Below are positions 30,794-43,022 of a stretch of 64,000 nucleotides of DNA, piece after piece (within the stretch, counting starts at the first letter, position 1; each line of letters starts with the position of its first letter). Source of the DNA: Phytophthora colocasiae (taxonomy: Eukaryota > Oomycota > Peronosporomycetes > Peronosporales > Peronosporaceae); contig JAGKQI010000081.1 of NCBI GenBank assembly GCA_018806915.1, positions 124,001 through 188,000 on the forward strand. The letters run 5' to 3'. The position numbers and the translations under genes were made by a program. A model generated the notes under the pieces. It was given only the letters and a program-made list of their open reading frames with translations. It was not told where the DNA came from and ran no database searches.

Positions 30794-32331
30794 TTAGGAG
30801 AACGGGCAATCTGTGGATCCATTGGACGATGATTCAGCAGCACTTCCTTGGTAGAACAGCGGTGCTTCCGACAAGCCTGTCAGCGCAATTTGCTTTAGTT
30901 CGTCGCTCGGCATCGCCTCCGATATAGTTTCATCACGACGACCCAGGTCGTCTATCACTACGTCCGTTGCCGTCCACGTAGACTGCAGAATACTTGTCAG
31001 GATCGTTGCCACGTCCTCGTATTAATCGCCCGAACCTTTTCAGTGGACCCTTTGAGGTCTCCTACCGACTCAGGCTCCATGTCGTCCACTCGTTTCCAGT
31101 CTCGAGCAGGTTGTCCTCCATTCTTGTTTCGAAGATAAACCCGAAATCGGCTGCTGTTTTCACGCAAACTAAGGTACATCCGAATGACACCGTCGATGCA
31201 AACTATCCTCAGCGGATTCCCTCATGCCTTTAGAGCAAACCACAAGGTAAGCTTCTTTGACGCCGCATTGACATCCAGTATCACGAGGGTGGCGATTTGT
31301 TTTACTTGTATCGGCATCATTGAGACCTCTTCAGTTGTTTTCCGGTCCAACTCCTCGCTCGAGTCTCTCTCAGCACCCGACTTCCTCTTGACCATCGGGA
31401 GTAGCAGATCCGCTCCGTCTTGGCCCCGTGGAAAGATACCTGCAGCCCGACGTCCTAGCAAATACCACAACGTGTCTTCACTCGGCTCGTCAGTCAACTG
31501 CACGAAATGAGTATAACCCATGTACCAGCCGTTCCACTTCTTCTTCCATTCCTCAAAGACTTCTTTTGCGCTGCTATCGTGCTTCTTCCCCCTCTTGATA
31601 TATGCATCCATCTTTTCAACTCCCAGCTCTTTCAGGAACGCATTCACAGGCACAAGCTGGCCGATCAAACTGTCGTCCAGCTTGCCGTGACGGGTCATTG
31701 CACACCTGTCCATCGCGAGTAGCAGCAGAATGCGAGCGACCATTTCTCCAATTTCACCAGTGTCCAGTGTTTCGTCCAAGATCAACTTCTTGAGTTGAGG
31801 AAGAATGAACTTCAATTTGAGAGAGGAGAAGGCTTGTGGTTTCGGATGCAAATGGTGAAGTGAGGCTCATTTGAACGTTACACGCACGGGGTCAGCCTCC
31901 CAGGGCACGCCGTCAGAGGTGCTTTCAGGAATACTCATCGCTAGAAGTCTAGCGCCATCAGAGATGTGTGATGCTCCACTAAGGTCACGGTGGCTTGTGC
32001 CACATGTACGTACCTACATTGTGAAATCCAACTGAGGCGTTGATTCTCTCTTTAATAACTGGGTATTCAAGTACGATTCCTTCCCCAATGAAAGCTGTGA
32101 TACTTCTCTTGTTTTTTTTTTCATCTTGGAGCTTGCTCGCGTCACAAAACATGTCCATCTCTGCTGCGTCGACAACTTCTGCCTCGGCCAACTTCGTCAG
32201 GAATGTAACCATACATGACCATGTATACACAGCAGTGTCAGTAGGGGAGAGAGAAGACAATTGATCTCTAGCTACTTTACGTACCTGAACTAGAGTAGGA
32301 GGGGGGCTGAGACCACATCGGAGCTAGCCAT
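30794..32331 (-). pseudogene. P-loop NTPase family, copy C (internally deleted)
   Basis: Minus-strand order: a remnant of exon 1 and intron (32331-32230: MASSDV.. then GTACGTAAAG), an N-terminal piece (32220-31985: MDMFCDASKLQDEKKNKRSITA.. YPVIKERINAS), then a jump into the C-terminal half (31815-31222: KFILPQLKKLILDETLDTGE.. SEDTLWYLLGRRAAGIFPRG) and the last part down to a stop at 30794 (..GLSEAPLFYQGSAAESSS). The whole P-loop ATPase domain is missing. Further stops and frame changes follow near 31222 and 31000. This copy keeps the original C-terminal end that copy B shares. Confidence 0.8.
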
Positions 32332-32872
32332 GATTTATAGTCAATGACGGGTTGTTGGGAACACCCAAAGCTGCGCAATTTCCATCTGTAGAACGGTACT
32401 TCGTCCTTCCTAGGTTTGACATCGAATTTACTCATGATCAAGCTCCTCCTTCAATGAAGGCGCAGTGTTTCACGACGCAATTCGCGAGCTGCACCCTTCC
32501 GAGCTCACTTGCCTGACCTTCCTCCCCCGTCTGTTCTTTCGCGACTACGGGCACTGACGATGACAACGAGACTTCGGTCTACTGGTTGCATCGCGATCTA
32601 CTCGGATAGGTCTCCAACAACTGGAAGACAAAGTTGGAAGCTACTATGGAAAGATGTCGGAAGTAGTTGAAAGGTGCACAAAGTCGCTTAAACAAATACT
32701 TCAGCGAAATAATCCTAGACAGCGGCAACTGTCATTCCCCAATTTACCGACCAGGCTGGTAGGACCAGCTACCCATTCATTCGCCACTACCTCGTTTAGA
32801 AGCAAGCACCCATTCTTCTCCACAGTCAGTCCGACTTCACGCTGTCTTCTCTTGCCATCGACACAATACCAC
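32332..32872. other. Gene-free spacer between NTPase copies C and A
   Basis: No gene. At about 32460-32520 the sequence resembles NOP14 at 40557-40620 (GACGCA.TTCGCGAGC.GC.CCCTT.CGAGCTC), a possible old, heavily diverged NOP14 scrap; low confidence. Confidence 0.35.
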
Positions 32873-35800
32873 TTAACCCTTGGACTGTGAGCATCCTATT
32901 CTGTTGGGTTGAGGTCGTTTGATCTTCTTAGGCTTCTCTCGATCGGTTCTGGACTCTTCCGTCTGCCTGCCAGCAGCGCGTTTCTTGGCCGTCATTTGTC
33001 CTCTTCCCGGTGCGTTTACCAGGCCTTTTAGCACCGTTTCATGTAGATCAGCTCTCGGCATAATGTCGGCCAGGATAGCATCACGGCGATCCAAGTCATC
33101 ATCCACAAGAGCCGTAACTGACCATGAACACTCCACAAGACTCGCCAAACTCGCTGCTACGTCCTCGTCCAAGAACGGCAGTGAAGTACAGTCAATCAAT
33201 CGAAAGCACGTCGTGAACATCGTCTCCACTTGACTTGTTGTTTTGACATCGTATGCTCCACCCAGACTCCGCTTACGCTTGTTCATATTGTCGCTATCGT
33301 AGTCAGACCACGACGCTCCATCGCTGCAGTCTGACCCGATTACAGTCGTCGATACACTACTATTCGAGTCGACATTGGACAGTCTTTCACCAGACTGGGT
33401 GGCAACAATGAACCGAGAAACTCCACTTGCTTCTTCTCCAATGTCCATACAAATTCGAATCACATCGTTGACGGCGATTTTACTCAGAGAGTGTCCAGCT
33501 TCAAAACCAAACCAAGGCGCCAATTCCTCCGTCTTGGACAGTCTATCCTGAGAGTAATTTCCCACTTGAACCAGCATCATCGAGACCTCCCCTTCAGTTG
33601 TTTCTCCGACCGACTCCTCGCTCGAGTCACTCTCAGCACCCGACTTCCTCTTGACCATCGGGATTAGCAGATCCGCTCCGTCTTGGCCCCGTGGAAAGAT
33701 ACCTGCAGCCCGACGCCCTAGCAAATACCACAACGTGTCTTCACTCGGCTCGCCAGTCAACTGCACGAAATGAGTATAACTCATGTACCAGCCGTTCCAC
33801 TTCTTCTTCCATTCCTCAAACGCTTCTTTTGCGCTGCTATCGTGCTTCTCCCCCCTCTTGATATATGCATCCATCTCTTCAACTTCCAGCTCTTTCAGGA
33901 ACGCATTCACAGGTACAAGCTGGCCGATCAATCCGTCGTCCAGATTGCCGTGACGGGTCATCACACACCTGTCCATCGCGAGCAGTAGCAAAATACGAGC
34001 GACCATTTCTCCAATTCCACCAGTGTCCAGTGTTTCGTCCAAGATCAACTTCTTGAGTTGAGGAAGAATGAACTTCGATAGGCCATTATCGAGCGCATAC
34101 CACACTTTCATCGCCCCGCACGTCAGCACAGGGTCCGAAGCATAACTGCAGAGATAGCCATCTCTCTCGTAGTTCACGTAAGCCAATGTTGCCATAAAAT
34201 CTGCAACGACTCGAGAAGCCAACGCTGACTTCAAGTACGGACGAACGCCCAGTCGACACAGCATGGACGCGACGCCGTACATGGTGTCCGCCTTGTAGTT
34301 TCTCTCCAACCAAGGACTCACCCTAACGCCCAGGCTTATTGGCGGCGAAAGTGATCAAGCTCCACCGATTCACTACAGGATCTTGCTCACGTGGCAGGTT
34401 CGTCCACATGGGACGACCCATGCACTTCAACGCGTTCCACGCCTCATCCTCGTTTCCCAGCACTACGCGCTTGTACACAGCCACCTGCTCACTCGTTGTA
34501 ACGCTGTCCTCCATCTCGACGTTGGGGTCTTCCATAGCACTGTCTTCTTCCTGCTTCTCTTCATCTTCTTCATCAGCACTCCACGCACCGGTGTCAACCT
34601 CTTCACGTTGATCTCGGCAGTACCGCAGCCAGTTCACGTCCATAGTGTGCGTCAGCACAAACGGTGGGAACACCATAAAGCTCCCAGTTTCGTCTTTGCG
34701 CCTCGAGGACGGGTCAAGAGCTGCTGGCGGCGACAGATCCGCGATCCTGGAGTTTGTGTCCACTAGAACCCCGAAGATCTGGCCCTTGCCGCCAATACCA
34801 ACGTTCGCAGTAACCAGAGCATGCCGCAGCAGGCGAAAGCGATCCAATCCACTCCTGGGGTTGTTGAACAGGTTCCTCGCCTCGTCGATCACCACCACCA
34901 CCTGTCTACGACGTTTTGAAGTACTCGGCTTGTGGTCTGGGTTGCTAGCCTTCTTGACTTCTTGGTGCTCGCGCGTTTTCTCCAACACCTTTGCCACATC
35001 AGCAACAGCCATCGTATCAGTAAAAACTTCCAGCCATTCAGTCTGGACGGTATCCCAATTTTCGGTCGCGTAGTAGAATATTGCTTGCAACCGCTTGGCA
35101 ATCTCAGACTCCTCCGCCTCGTCGGGAAACAGCCATTGACAGAGAGACGTCGTAGCCTTGGGATACCCTGTCGAGTTTTCCGGACGCATGCACATGTACA
35201 GCACTCTCATGTCCTTGTCGGTCATCGCGTTGACGGCGAGTTCCCGAATCATCCGACTCTTGCCAAAGCCGGAGCTCTGCGCGACCGCCACGTATGGCGC
35301 CTTGAATTTGTTTGGTGTCTTGGCATACACGCTGTAGCATCGCCGTAGATACTGGCCGAACTTGACATGGGCGTCGCCGAGGTATTCGGTCTTGGTGAAT
35401 GCGTACTCGAGCTGATCGACTTCTGTCGTAGTTTGGGCTCGGGGTGAAGACTCTCTTGACTGGAGTTGCGTGATGAGGTTGTTCATCGCCGTGGCCGCAA
35501 TAGAAGAGGCGTCGGTTCTCTCTTTGACAATTGGGTAGTCAAGCAGGATTCCTTTCCCCATGAAAGCTGTGGCAATTCTCCTGGTTCCTTCATCTTGGAG
35601 CTTGGTCGCGTCACAAAACAATTTCATAACGTCGGCGTCCACAACTACTGCCGCTGCCAACTCCATCGCGGTACCAAACTTATGTTGGATTTGCCTGTAG
35701 ATGTCGTCATTCAGGAATGTAGCCATGTTCTCAGGAGCGAGTTTGAAGTTCTATGATCATACACGACCCATGCATACACAGCAGTATGAGTAGGAAAGAG

Positions 35801-35899
35801 AGAAAAAAGACAATCGATCTCTAGCTACTTACGTACCTGTACTAGAGCAGGAGAAGGGCTGATCTCCTCCATGTCCACATCCGATACTGAGCTAGCCAT
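32873..35899 (-). CDS. P-loop NTPase family, copy A (Crinkler-associated-type ATPase?), near full length
   Basis: Exon 1 35837-35899 (MASSVSDVDMEEISPSPALVQ), intron 35751-35836 (86 nt), exon 2 to a stop at 32873; about 975 residues. Walker A reads SSGFGKSRM (about residues 180-188) and Walker B VVVVIDEARNLF (about 305-316). An acidic loop follows, then a second conserved half (YERDGYLCSYASDPVL.., GEMVARILLLLAMDRC, SEDTLWYLLGRRAAGIFPRG) and a Lys-rich nuclear-type tail (KKIKRPQPNR). Fungal and oomycete families with this ATPase plus a GE-VAR-like region have been linked to Crinkler-type effectors, but no LFLAK header or signal peptide is visible, so that link is inference. The frame breaks once at about 34325 (..AANK / SPWLERNYK), where copy B is continuous. 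Function unknown; it could equally be a multicopy mobile-associated gene. Confidence 0.72.
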
Positions 35900-36951
35900 T
35901 GGGACCTTTGACAAAAAATGACAAAGCAGCGTTATGTTCTTCGACAATAATAGCCAATCGTTGATGGACTTGTCGTTCTGCCAAAATGATCATCAAAAAC
36001 TGACGAGTCGTCGTCATCACCCTCTAGAGATATACTACCGGTAGTATTCAATAATGCTGTGGGATTGACGTCACTATTCCGTCAAGCAGCCTCAAGCCCC
36101 AGCCGTACTGGCCTCGGAGACCGATTCGATTGACCCGTGCTCAAGGGTGGACGTCTTCCTGTCGTCCATCGTGATGACGGTGTACATCGAGACGCACACG
36201 TTCCTAGAGGACCCGTTAAGAATCAGTGCAGTGGATAAGTATCCGAAGAGGATGAGGAAGCTATGACGACGGTCGATGTTGATCCGATTGCACGCCAGAA
36301 GGCTTACGAGGATGACAAGTGAGGCAATTGCATGGACGTTGTACAGGGAGAGACCTGTTACAATCGAGAAGGTGGACATGTTGCTGGCTCGCTCCATGGT
36401 AGCCGCTCCGCCTCTTACCTAGCTACAGTATCAGCATCAGGACTCTGTCCACGCAATTCAAGTATTCAAGTATGATGTCCATCATACTGGGAGCAATTTG
36501 GGTCGGAACGGAGCGATGAACGTCACACTGCTGGCTCGTGGACAGCTTCATGCTCGTGACCCGTCCGTTAAGCACGCGACGGCCGAACAGCTCCTGAAGA
36601 ACCTGCCGATTTTCGTGCCTTCTTGAGGCTGAGAACCCGTGGAAACGCTCAGCACACGTCTGATCGAACTGGACGATGATTTATTCAACGAACGAATTTA
36701 AGAGCAACGTCATGGCCACGAACGAGCTCATCCAGGCCTCACACTCGGACAATGAGACGGGATTCATCTTCTAAGCCCTCTGAACCCACTACAACAACAA
36801 GAGCGCAGCGGTTTGCATCGCATTCCTGATAATCGTGGAGCAGTGGGGCATCCGAGCTGAATCTGATAATCTGATATCAAGAGTGATGGTCAGAAAGGCA
36901 ACCTCAATGCGGTTGCAGTCCTAGATTTCCTTTCCGACCAACAAGAATACG
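35900..36951. other. Spacer at the centre of the inverted duplication
   Basis: Unique sequence between the divergent copies A and B. It holds a perfect 16-bp palindrome ATACTACCGGTAGTAT (36032-36047). On the minus strand, 36092-36397 is a 101-codon frame with two hydrophobic segments (HAIASLVILVSLLA, FLILFGYLSTALIL) that could be a small membrane protein or a remnant. On the plus strand around 36510-36625 there are coding-like scraps (NVTLLARGQLHARDPS). Confidence 0.35.
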
Positions 36952-39900
36952 ATGGTTTCCCCTCCAACGTCTATGAAGCGAAAGCGGCCACACAAGTCTA
37001 TAGAAGGCAATTTCACTTCCGACGTGGAGATGTCAGACTCAGATGTGGACATGGAGGAGATCAGCCCCCCTCCTGCTCCAGCACAGGTACGTAAGTAGCT
37101 AGAGATCGATTGTCTTTTTTCTCTCTTTCCTACTGACACTGCTGTGTATGCATGGGTCGTGTATGATCATAGAACTTCAAACTCACTCCTGAGGACATGG
37201 CTACATTCCTGAATGACGACATCTACAGGCAAATCCAACATAAGTTTGGTACCGCGATGGAGTTGACAGCGGCAGTAGTTGTCGACGCAGACGTTATGAA
37301 ACCGTTTTGTGACGCGAGCAAGCTCCAAGATGAAGACATCAAGAGAAGTATCACGGCCTCCATGGGGAAAGGAATCCTGTTTGATTACCCAGTTATCAAA
37401 GAGAGAACCGACGCCTCTTCTATTGCGGCCACGGCGGTGAACAACCTCATCACGCAACTGCAGTCAATAGAGTCGCCACCCCGTGCCCAAACAGCGACAG
37501 AAGTCGATCAGCTCAAGTACGCGTTCACCAAGACCGAATACCTCGGCGACGCCCATGTCAAGTTCGGCCAGTATCTACGGCGATGCTACAGCGTGTATGC
37601 CAAGACACCAAACAAATTCAAGGCGCCATACGTGGCGGTCGCGCAGAGCTCCGGCTTTGGCAAGAGTCGGATGATTCGGGAACTCGCCGTCAACGCGATG
37701 ACCGACAAGGACATGAGAGTGCTGTACATGTGCATGCGTCCGCAAAACTCGACAGGGTATCCCAAGGCTACGATGTCTCTCTGTCAATGGCTGTTTCCCG
37801 ACGAGGCGGAGGAGTCTGAGATTGCCAAGCGGTTGCAAGCAATATTCTACTACGCGACCGAGCACTGGGATACCGTCCAGACTGAATGGCTGGAAGTTTT
37901 TACTGATACGATGGCTGTTGCTGATGTGGCAAAGGCGTTGGAGAAAACGCGCGAGCACCAAGAAGTCAAGAAGGCTAGCAACCCAGACCACAAGCCGAGT
38001 ACTTCAAAACGTACTAGACAGGTGGTGGTGGTGATCGACGAAGCGAGGAACTTGTTCAACAACCCCAGGAGTGGATTGGATCGCTTTCGCCTGCTGCGGC
38101 ATGCTCTGGTTACTGCGAACGTTGGTATTGGCGGCAAAGGCCAGATCTTCGGGGTTCTAGTGGACACAAACTCCAGGATCGCGGATCTGTCGCCACCAGC
38201 AGCGCTTGACCCGTCCTCGAGGCGCAAAGACGAAACTGGGAGCTTTATGGTGTTCCCACCGTTTGTGCTGACGCACACTATGGACGTGAACTGGCTGCGG
38301 TACTGCCGAGATCAACGTGAAGAGGTTGACACCGGTGCGTGGAGTGCTGATGAAGAAGATGAAGAGAAGCAGGAAGAAGACAGTGCTATGGAAGACCCCA
38401 ACGTCGAGATGGAGGACAGCGTTACAACGAGTGAGTAGGTGGCTGTGTACAAGCGCGTAGTGCTGGGAAACGAGGATGAGGCGTGGAACGCGTTGAAGTG
38501 CATGTGTCGTCCCATGTGGACGAACCTGCCACGTGAGCAAGATCCGGTAGTGAATCGGTGGAGCTTGATCACTTTCGCCGCCAATAAGCTCATGTTAGGG
38601 GTGAGTCCTTGGTTGGAGAGAAACTACAAGGCGGACACCATGTACGGCGTCGCGTCCATGCTGTGTCGACTGGGCGTACGTCCGTACTTGAAGTCAGCGT
38701 TGGCTTCTCGAGTCGTTGCAGATTTTATGGCAACATTGGCTTACGTGAACTACGAGAGAGATGGCTATCTCTGCAGTTATGCTTCGGACCCTGTGCTGAC
38801 GTGTGGGGCGATGAAAGTGTGGTATGCGCTCGATAATGGCCTATCGAAGTTCATTCTTCCTCAACTCAAGAAGTTGATCTTGGACGAAACACTGGACACT
38901 GGTGAAATTGGAGAAATGGTCGCTCGCATTCTGCTGCTACTCGCGATGGACAGGTGTGCGATGAGCAGTCCCGGCAAGCTGGACGACAGATTGATCGGCC
39001 AGCTTGTGCCTGTGAATGCGTTCCTGAAGGAGCTGGGAGTTAAAAGGGTGCGTGCATATATCAAGAGGGGGAAGAATCCCGATAGCAGCGCAAAAAAAGC
39101 CTTTGAGGAATGGAGGGAGAAGTGGAACGGCTGGTACATGGGTTATACTCATTTCGTGCAGTTGACTGACGAGCCGAGTGAAGACACGTTGTGGTATTTG
39201 CTAGGGCGTCGGGCTGCAGGTATCTTTCCACGGGGCCAAGACGGAGCGGATCTGCTAATCCCGACGCTGAGAGTGACTCGAGCGAGGAGTTGGACCGGAA
39301 AACAACTGAAGAGGTCTCAATGATGCCGATACAAGTAAAAACAAATCGCCACCCTCGTGATACTGGATTTGTCAATGCGGCGTTAAAGAAGCTCACCGGG
39401 TGGTTTGCTCTAACGGCACGAGGGAATCCGCTGAGGATGGTTTGCATCGACGGTGTCATTCGGATGTACCTTAGTTTGCGTCAAAACAGCAGCCGATTCG
39501 GGTTTATCTTCGAAACAAGAATGGAGGACAACCTGCTCGAGACTGGAAACGAGTGGACGACATGGAGCCTGAGTCGGTAGGAGACCTCAAAGGGTCCAGT
39601 GAAAAGGCATACACGCTGTGCTTTCGGGCGATTAATACTAGGACGTTTCCGTTCTTGACCGAGGACGTGGCAACGAGTCTGACAAGTATTCTGCAGTCTA
39701 CGTGGCCGGCAACGGACGTAGTGATAGACGACCTGGGTCGTCGTGATAGAATTCTATCTCAGATGCTGCTCATTTCGGTCAATACCACGTCGCTGAAATG
39801 GAGTTCCAGGAAAGGGATACAATGCGGAACGTGATCGAGCGTGGCATACAGAAGCTCAATACCTCGGATACCAGCCTCGTGGGGCTAATTGTCGTCTTAC

Positions 39901-40105
39901 AGCCGGTGCGGACATTGTACATAGGCGATAAGGCCTTCCAGGACATGCAGAAGGGCACTATAAGCGACGACACGCCTGGGCTTTCCTTGGACAACACAAT
40001 TGAGAGTTGGTCGACCAGACAGGCTTGTCGGAAGCACCGCTGTTCTACCAAGGAAGTGCTGCTGAATCATCGTCCAATGGATCCACAGATTGCCCGTTCT
40101 CCTAA
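36952..40105 (+). pseudogene. P-loop NTPase family, copy B (nonsense, deletion and insertion)
   Basis: Exon 1 36952-37086 (MVSPPTSMKRKRPHKS.., with a KRKRP nuclear-localisation-like motif and a PPPAPAQ end), intron 37087-37172 (86 nt), exon 2 from 37173. It is highly similar to copy A through Walker A (SSGFGKSRM) and Walker B (VVVVIDEARNLF). Lesions: CAG to TAG at 38436-38438; a net 19-nt deletion at about 39261-39265, where A and C read PMVKRKSG; and an insertion of about 260 bp at 39750-40016 absent from copy C. The original C-terminus (GLSEAPLFYQG..) ends with TAA at 40103-40105. It preserves a longer N-terminus than A, perhaps the ancestral one. It is tail to tail with NOP14. Confidence 0.85.
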
Positions 40106-40240
40106 GACTGACTCAGGCTCCATGTCTTCCAGTCTCGATCCGTTGAAGGCAGGTTGTCGTCCATTCTTGTTTCGAAGATAAACCCGAATCGGCTTCCCGT
40201 TATCACGCAAACGAAGGCAGAACCGTCGATATCTTTTAAC
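40106..40240 (-). repeat. Inverted scrap of the NTPase C-terminal region
   Basis: On the minus strand it reads SRFGFIFETRMDDNLPSTD.. DWKTWSLS, an inverted copy of 39495-39580. The same scrap is found at about 30690-30800 beside NOP14 fragment 2, so it was already present when the block was duplicated. Confidence 0.75.
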
Positions 40241-40363
40241 AAAACACCACCATATACAGGTAGGCGTTCGTGGCCAACCTCCTTACAAGCAGTAGTGTTA
40301 GGCAACTTTCTATTGGAATGAAGTAGTGGCATGAATCTAATGCAATTGTTACGTAGGTCAAGT

Positions 40364-43022
40364 CTACTTCCTGGGGGTACGAGCGCGAGGAGCAGGGCCA
40401 CGAGCAGAACCTCCGCCCTTGAGCATGTGGCCACCCTTGCGAACTTGTTGGTTGAACGTGGCGTTCTGTTCCTCGAGCCAACGTCGGATCTCCTTCTGCT
40501 TCTCCTCCTTGGCCGATAAACGAGCCTCTTCTTCCTTCTGCTTCTCGCGGTGGATAAACTCTGCATCGCGACGCAGTTCGCGAGCCGCGCCCTTGCGAGC
40601 TCTCTTGACCTGGCGCTTGAGCTGCTTGAGTTGGGCGGTGTCCTTGGGAGCAGTTTTGTCCTTGCGCACCGTGTAGTTCTCGTCGAACTGCGGTGCAAAC
40701 GTCGGCAGAATCGTTGGTGCAAAACTCTGCAGTCGAAGCGGACGTCGAGCACTCCAGCAGGTCTCGAGACGAGTGTGGAGCTTCGAGATGACAGCGTTCA
40801 CTTCCGACACTTTGGTGTCTTCCAACTGCTTCACCAAAGCATGGAGCAGCAAGTACAACGGGTAGAACAGCTCGTCGAACGAAGGCAGCGACGCGTATTG
40901 AGCCGACGCAGCGTCCAGCAGAGCCAACAGCGAACTCAACACTTGAGCACCACTGCAAGACGAGCTACCAGCTAGAGAAAGACGCGGGAGCGCAGGCATC
41001 ATCTTCTCCTTTGCGCGAGCAGAAACCCACTCCAACAGATCACGACGCAGCCAATGGATTGAGGTCTTGCTGTCATCGTCAGCACTGGAGATCACGAAGG
41101 CACGGAGGATGTGCGTCAGGAATGTCACGACCTCAGGCATGAAGCGCTCCTTCGAACGCGTCATATCCAGAGACAACGAAGCAGCGAACAGAGCCTGGGT
41201 AGCCTCCTGTGGTGAGTTCACCGTGCCGCGAGCCAAGCTCTCTCCAAGCAGAGTCTCCATAGGAGACACCACGTTGTGTCGTAAGTCTGATGTCGGGAAA
41301 ATCGAGGTCAAAGCCTTGAAAAGAAGCAGTTCCGGAAGCGTAGGCCACGCAGAGGTGGAAGCACGCTTGTGCAACCGCTTAAAGAGCTGAACAAGCAGTT
41401 CGCGCACCACAATACCCGCAGTGTCGCCCATCTGCTGAGTCAGCGTGTACATGCTCTTCGATAATGAGTCCAGGTCCTGCTTGTGCGCAGCGTAGCGAGC
41501 CGCAAAGATGAGGAACTGGCGTACCATCACCGCGAAGAAGCGCTTCATGCTGTTCTTGTTCTCACGCTAAGGCGCGGGTTGTAGTACGCCACAATACGCT
41601 CCAAGATAAGTCCACGCTTCTCAGGCGAGTTGCGCGCGTGCGTCTTGAACAGAGCAGCCAGCTCCTCTGGTGACTCAGGGCACTCAAACACGAACGGGAG
41701 CTCGGCATCAGCATCTTCAGCATCCTGCTGGCGCTTCTGCTTCTCCGTTTCCTCGTCGCTTTCCACCTCCTCCTCTTCATCTTTCTGTTCTTCTTCCTTC
41801 GTCTCCTTCTCCTCAGCTTCCTCCTCATCGTCCGACTCAGCTTCCGAGTCTGGCTCTGAGTCCTCCTCTTCACTTTCTTCCTGCTCTTCAGCTTCGTTCT
41901 CCTCCTCCATCTCGTCTCCCTCCTCAGCTTCTTCCTCTTCACCAGCATAACGGGCATCCACTGCGTAGCCATCAGTCAGATCATCATCAGTAGGCGGCAT
42001 CATAATGAGCTGCGGGGTCTTCTCCTTCTTCTTTCCCTTCTTCCCCTTCTTGCCCTTGCGCTTCCCATCACCATCACTATCACTGTCGTCGTCAGCGCCA
42101 TGCATACGAGCCACACGCTTCTTCTCCAGCTCAGCCAGACGATCTCTCTCCTTGGCAGCAGCTTCTTCAGGTGACATACGTCGTTCCGTAGCTTTCGCCT
42201 TGGCTTCAAACGCGAACTCCCTCGTGAGTTTATCAAAATCATCCATAGGCTCCTTCGGCAGCAGTTCCTTTCCGTTCGCACGGGTAGGACGGAACTCCAG
42301 CAGTCCACGAAGATCAGCGAAACCTTCATCCAGCTTGTCCGTTGCATCTTCCTGCGAATTTTTGTTTTTCTGACGTTCTGCCTTGTACAGCTTGGCCTTC
42401 ATCATAACCTCCTGCATCACTTCCTTGTGCGTCTTCCTCTTGCCATCTGCGTCCTCCGGAGCATCAGCATCTCCCTTGCCACCTCCGAAATGGAGTTTAT
42501 CCACGATATCTCTGTCCATTTTCCTGTCCTCGTCGTCCTCTTCTAATGGACCATCAGCATTGAGCTGATCATAGTCATCTTCACCGATTCTAGCTCCTTT
42601 GTGTGTAAGGAAGAGCGAATCCTCCTCTCCTTCCTGTTCCGAGTCGGCATCATGCAGGGCAAAAGCTGAAGCATTGCGTAGTTTACGTTTCCGCTCCGTC
42701 TGGAAACGAGCCATCATTTGTCCTCCATAGACAGCGTAGGGTCCTGTTCACCCAATCGCTTGTCCTTGAACACGTTGCTCTTGTTGCGGGCCTTAAACTC
42801 AGCGCCCAACGTCTTGTGTCTCTTGCGTTCGGCTTCAGCTCGAGCAGCAGCTACGTTTCGGCCTGCACCTTTAACGCGACGGCCAATGACCTCGTGCTTC
42901 TGCTTGCTGGCATTGCTACGGACGTCGAAGGGGTTGCCACCTTTGGAGCTATTGGCACGGAAGCCGTGCTTCTGCTTCTTGGTGGACGCTACTTTCTTAC
43001 CGCCACCTTTCTTGAACGCCAT
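40364..43022 (-). CDS. NOP14: Nucleolar protein NOP14 (U3/small-subunit processome); two one-base frame breaks
   Basis: Required for 18S rRNA maturation and 40S export, in the nucleolus with Emg1/Noc4. About 884 residues. N-terminus: MAFKKGGGKK.., then the NPFDVRSNASKQKHEVIGRR signature and RNKSNVFKDKRLGEQDPTLS. Middle: FQTERKRKLRNASAFAL, LTREFAFEAKAKATERR, a basic KKGKKGKKKEK patch and a long Glu/Asp tract. C-terminus: the Nop14 repeat region and a Lys/Arg coiled coil with a GGHMLKGGGSARG end. Frame breaks: between SMEDK and MMARFQ at 42717-42719 (one A missing in AAATG), and between RLSV and ENKNSMKRFF at about 41563 (one G missing in GTGAG). Both occur in conserved sequence and look like consensus indels. 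Its 3' end has been copied elsewhere in the window (29820-30640). Confidence 0.93.

Larger units (their letters stand above)
32873..39300. repeat. Large inverted repeat (arms about 3.0 and 2.4 kb, spacer about 1.1 kb)
   Basis: Copies A (minus) and B (plus) are head to head. Homology includes coding exons, the 86-nt intron and about 45 codons of exon 1, but stops within the spacer. Confidence 0.85.

Noticed and set aside
32873..35899. Calling NTPase copy A a Crinkler effector
   Set aside because: No LFLAK/HVLVVVP-type header and no signal peptide; only the ATPase-like module is suggestive.
41562..41972. Very basic 136-codon frame inside NOP14
   Set aside because: Frame-shifted reading of the GAG/GAA acidic tract of NOP14.
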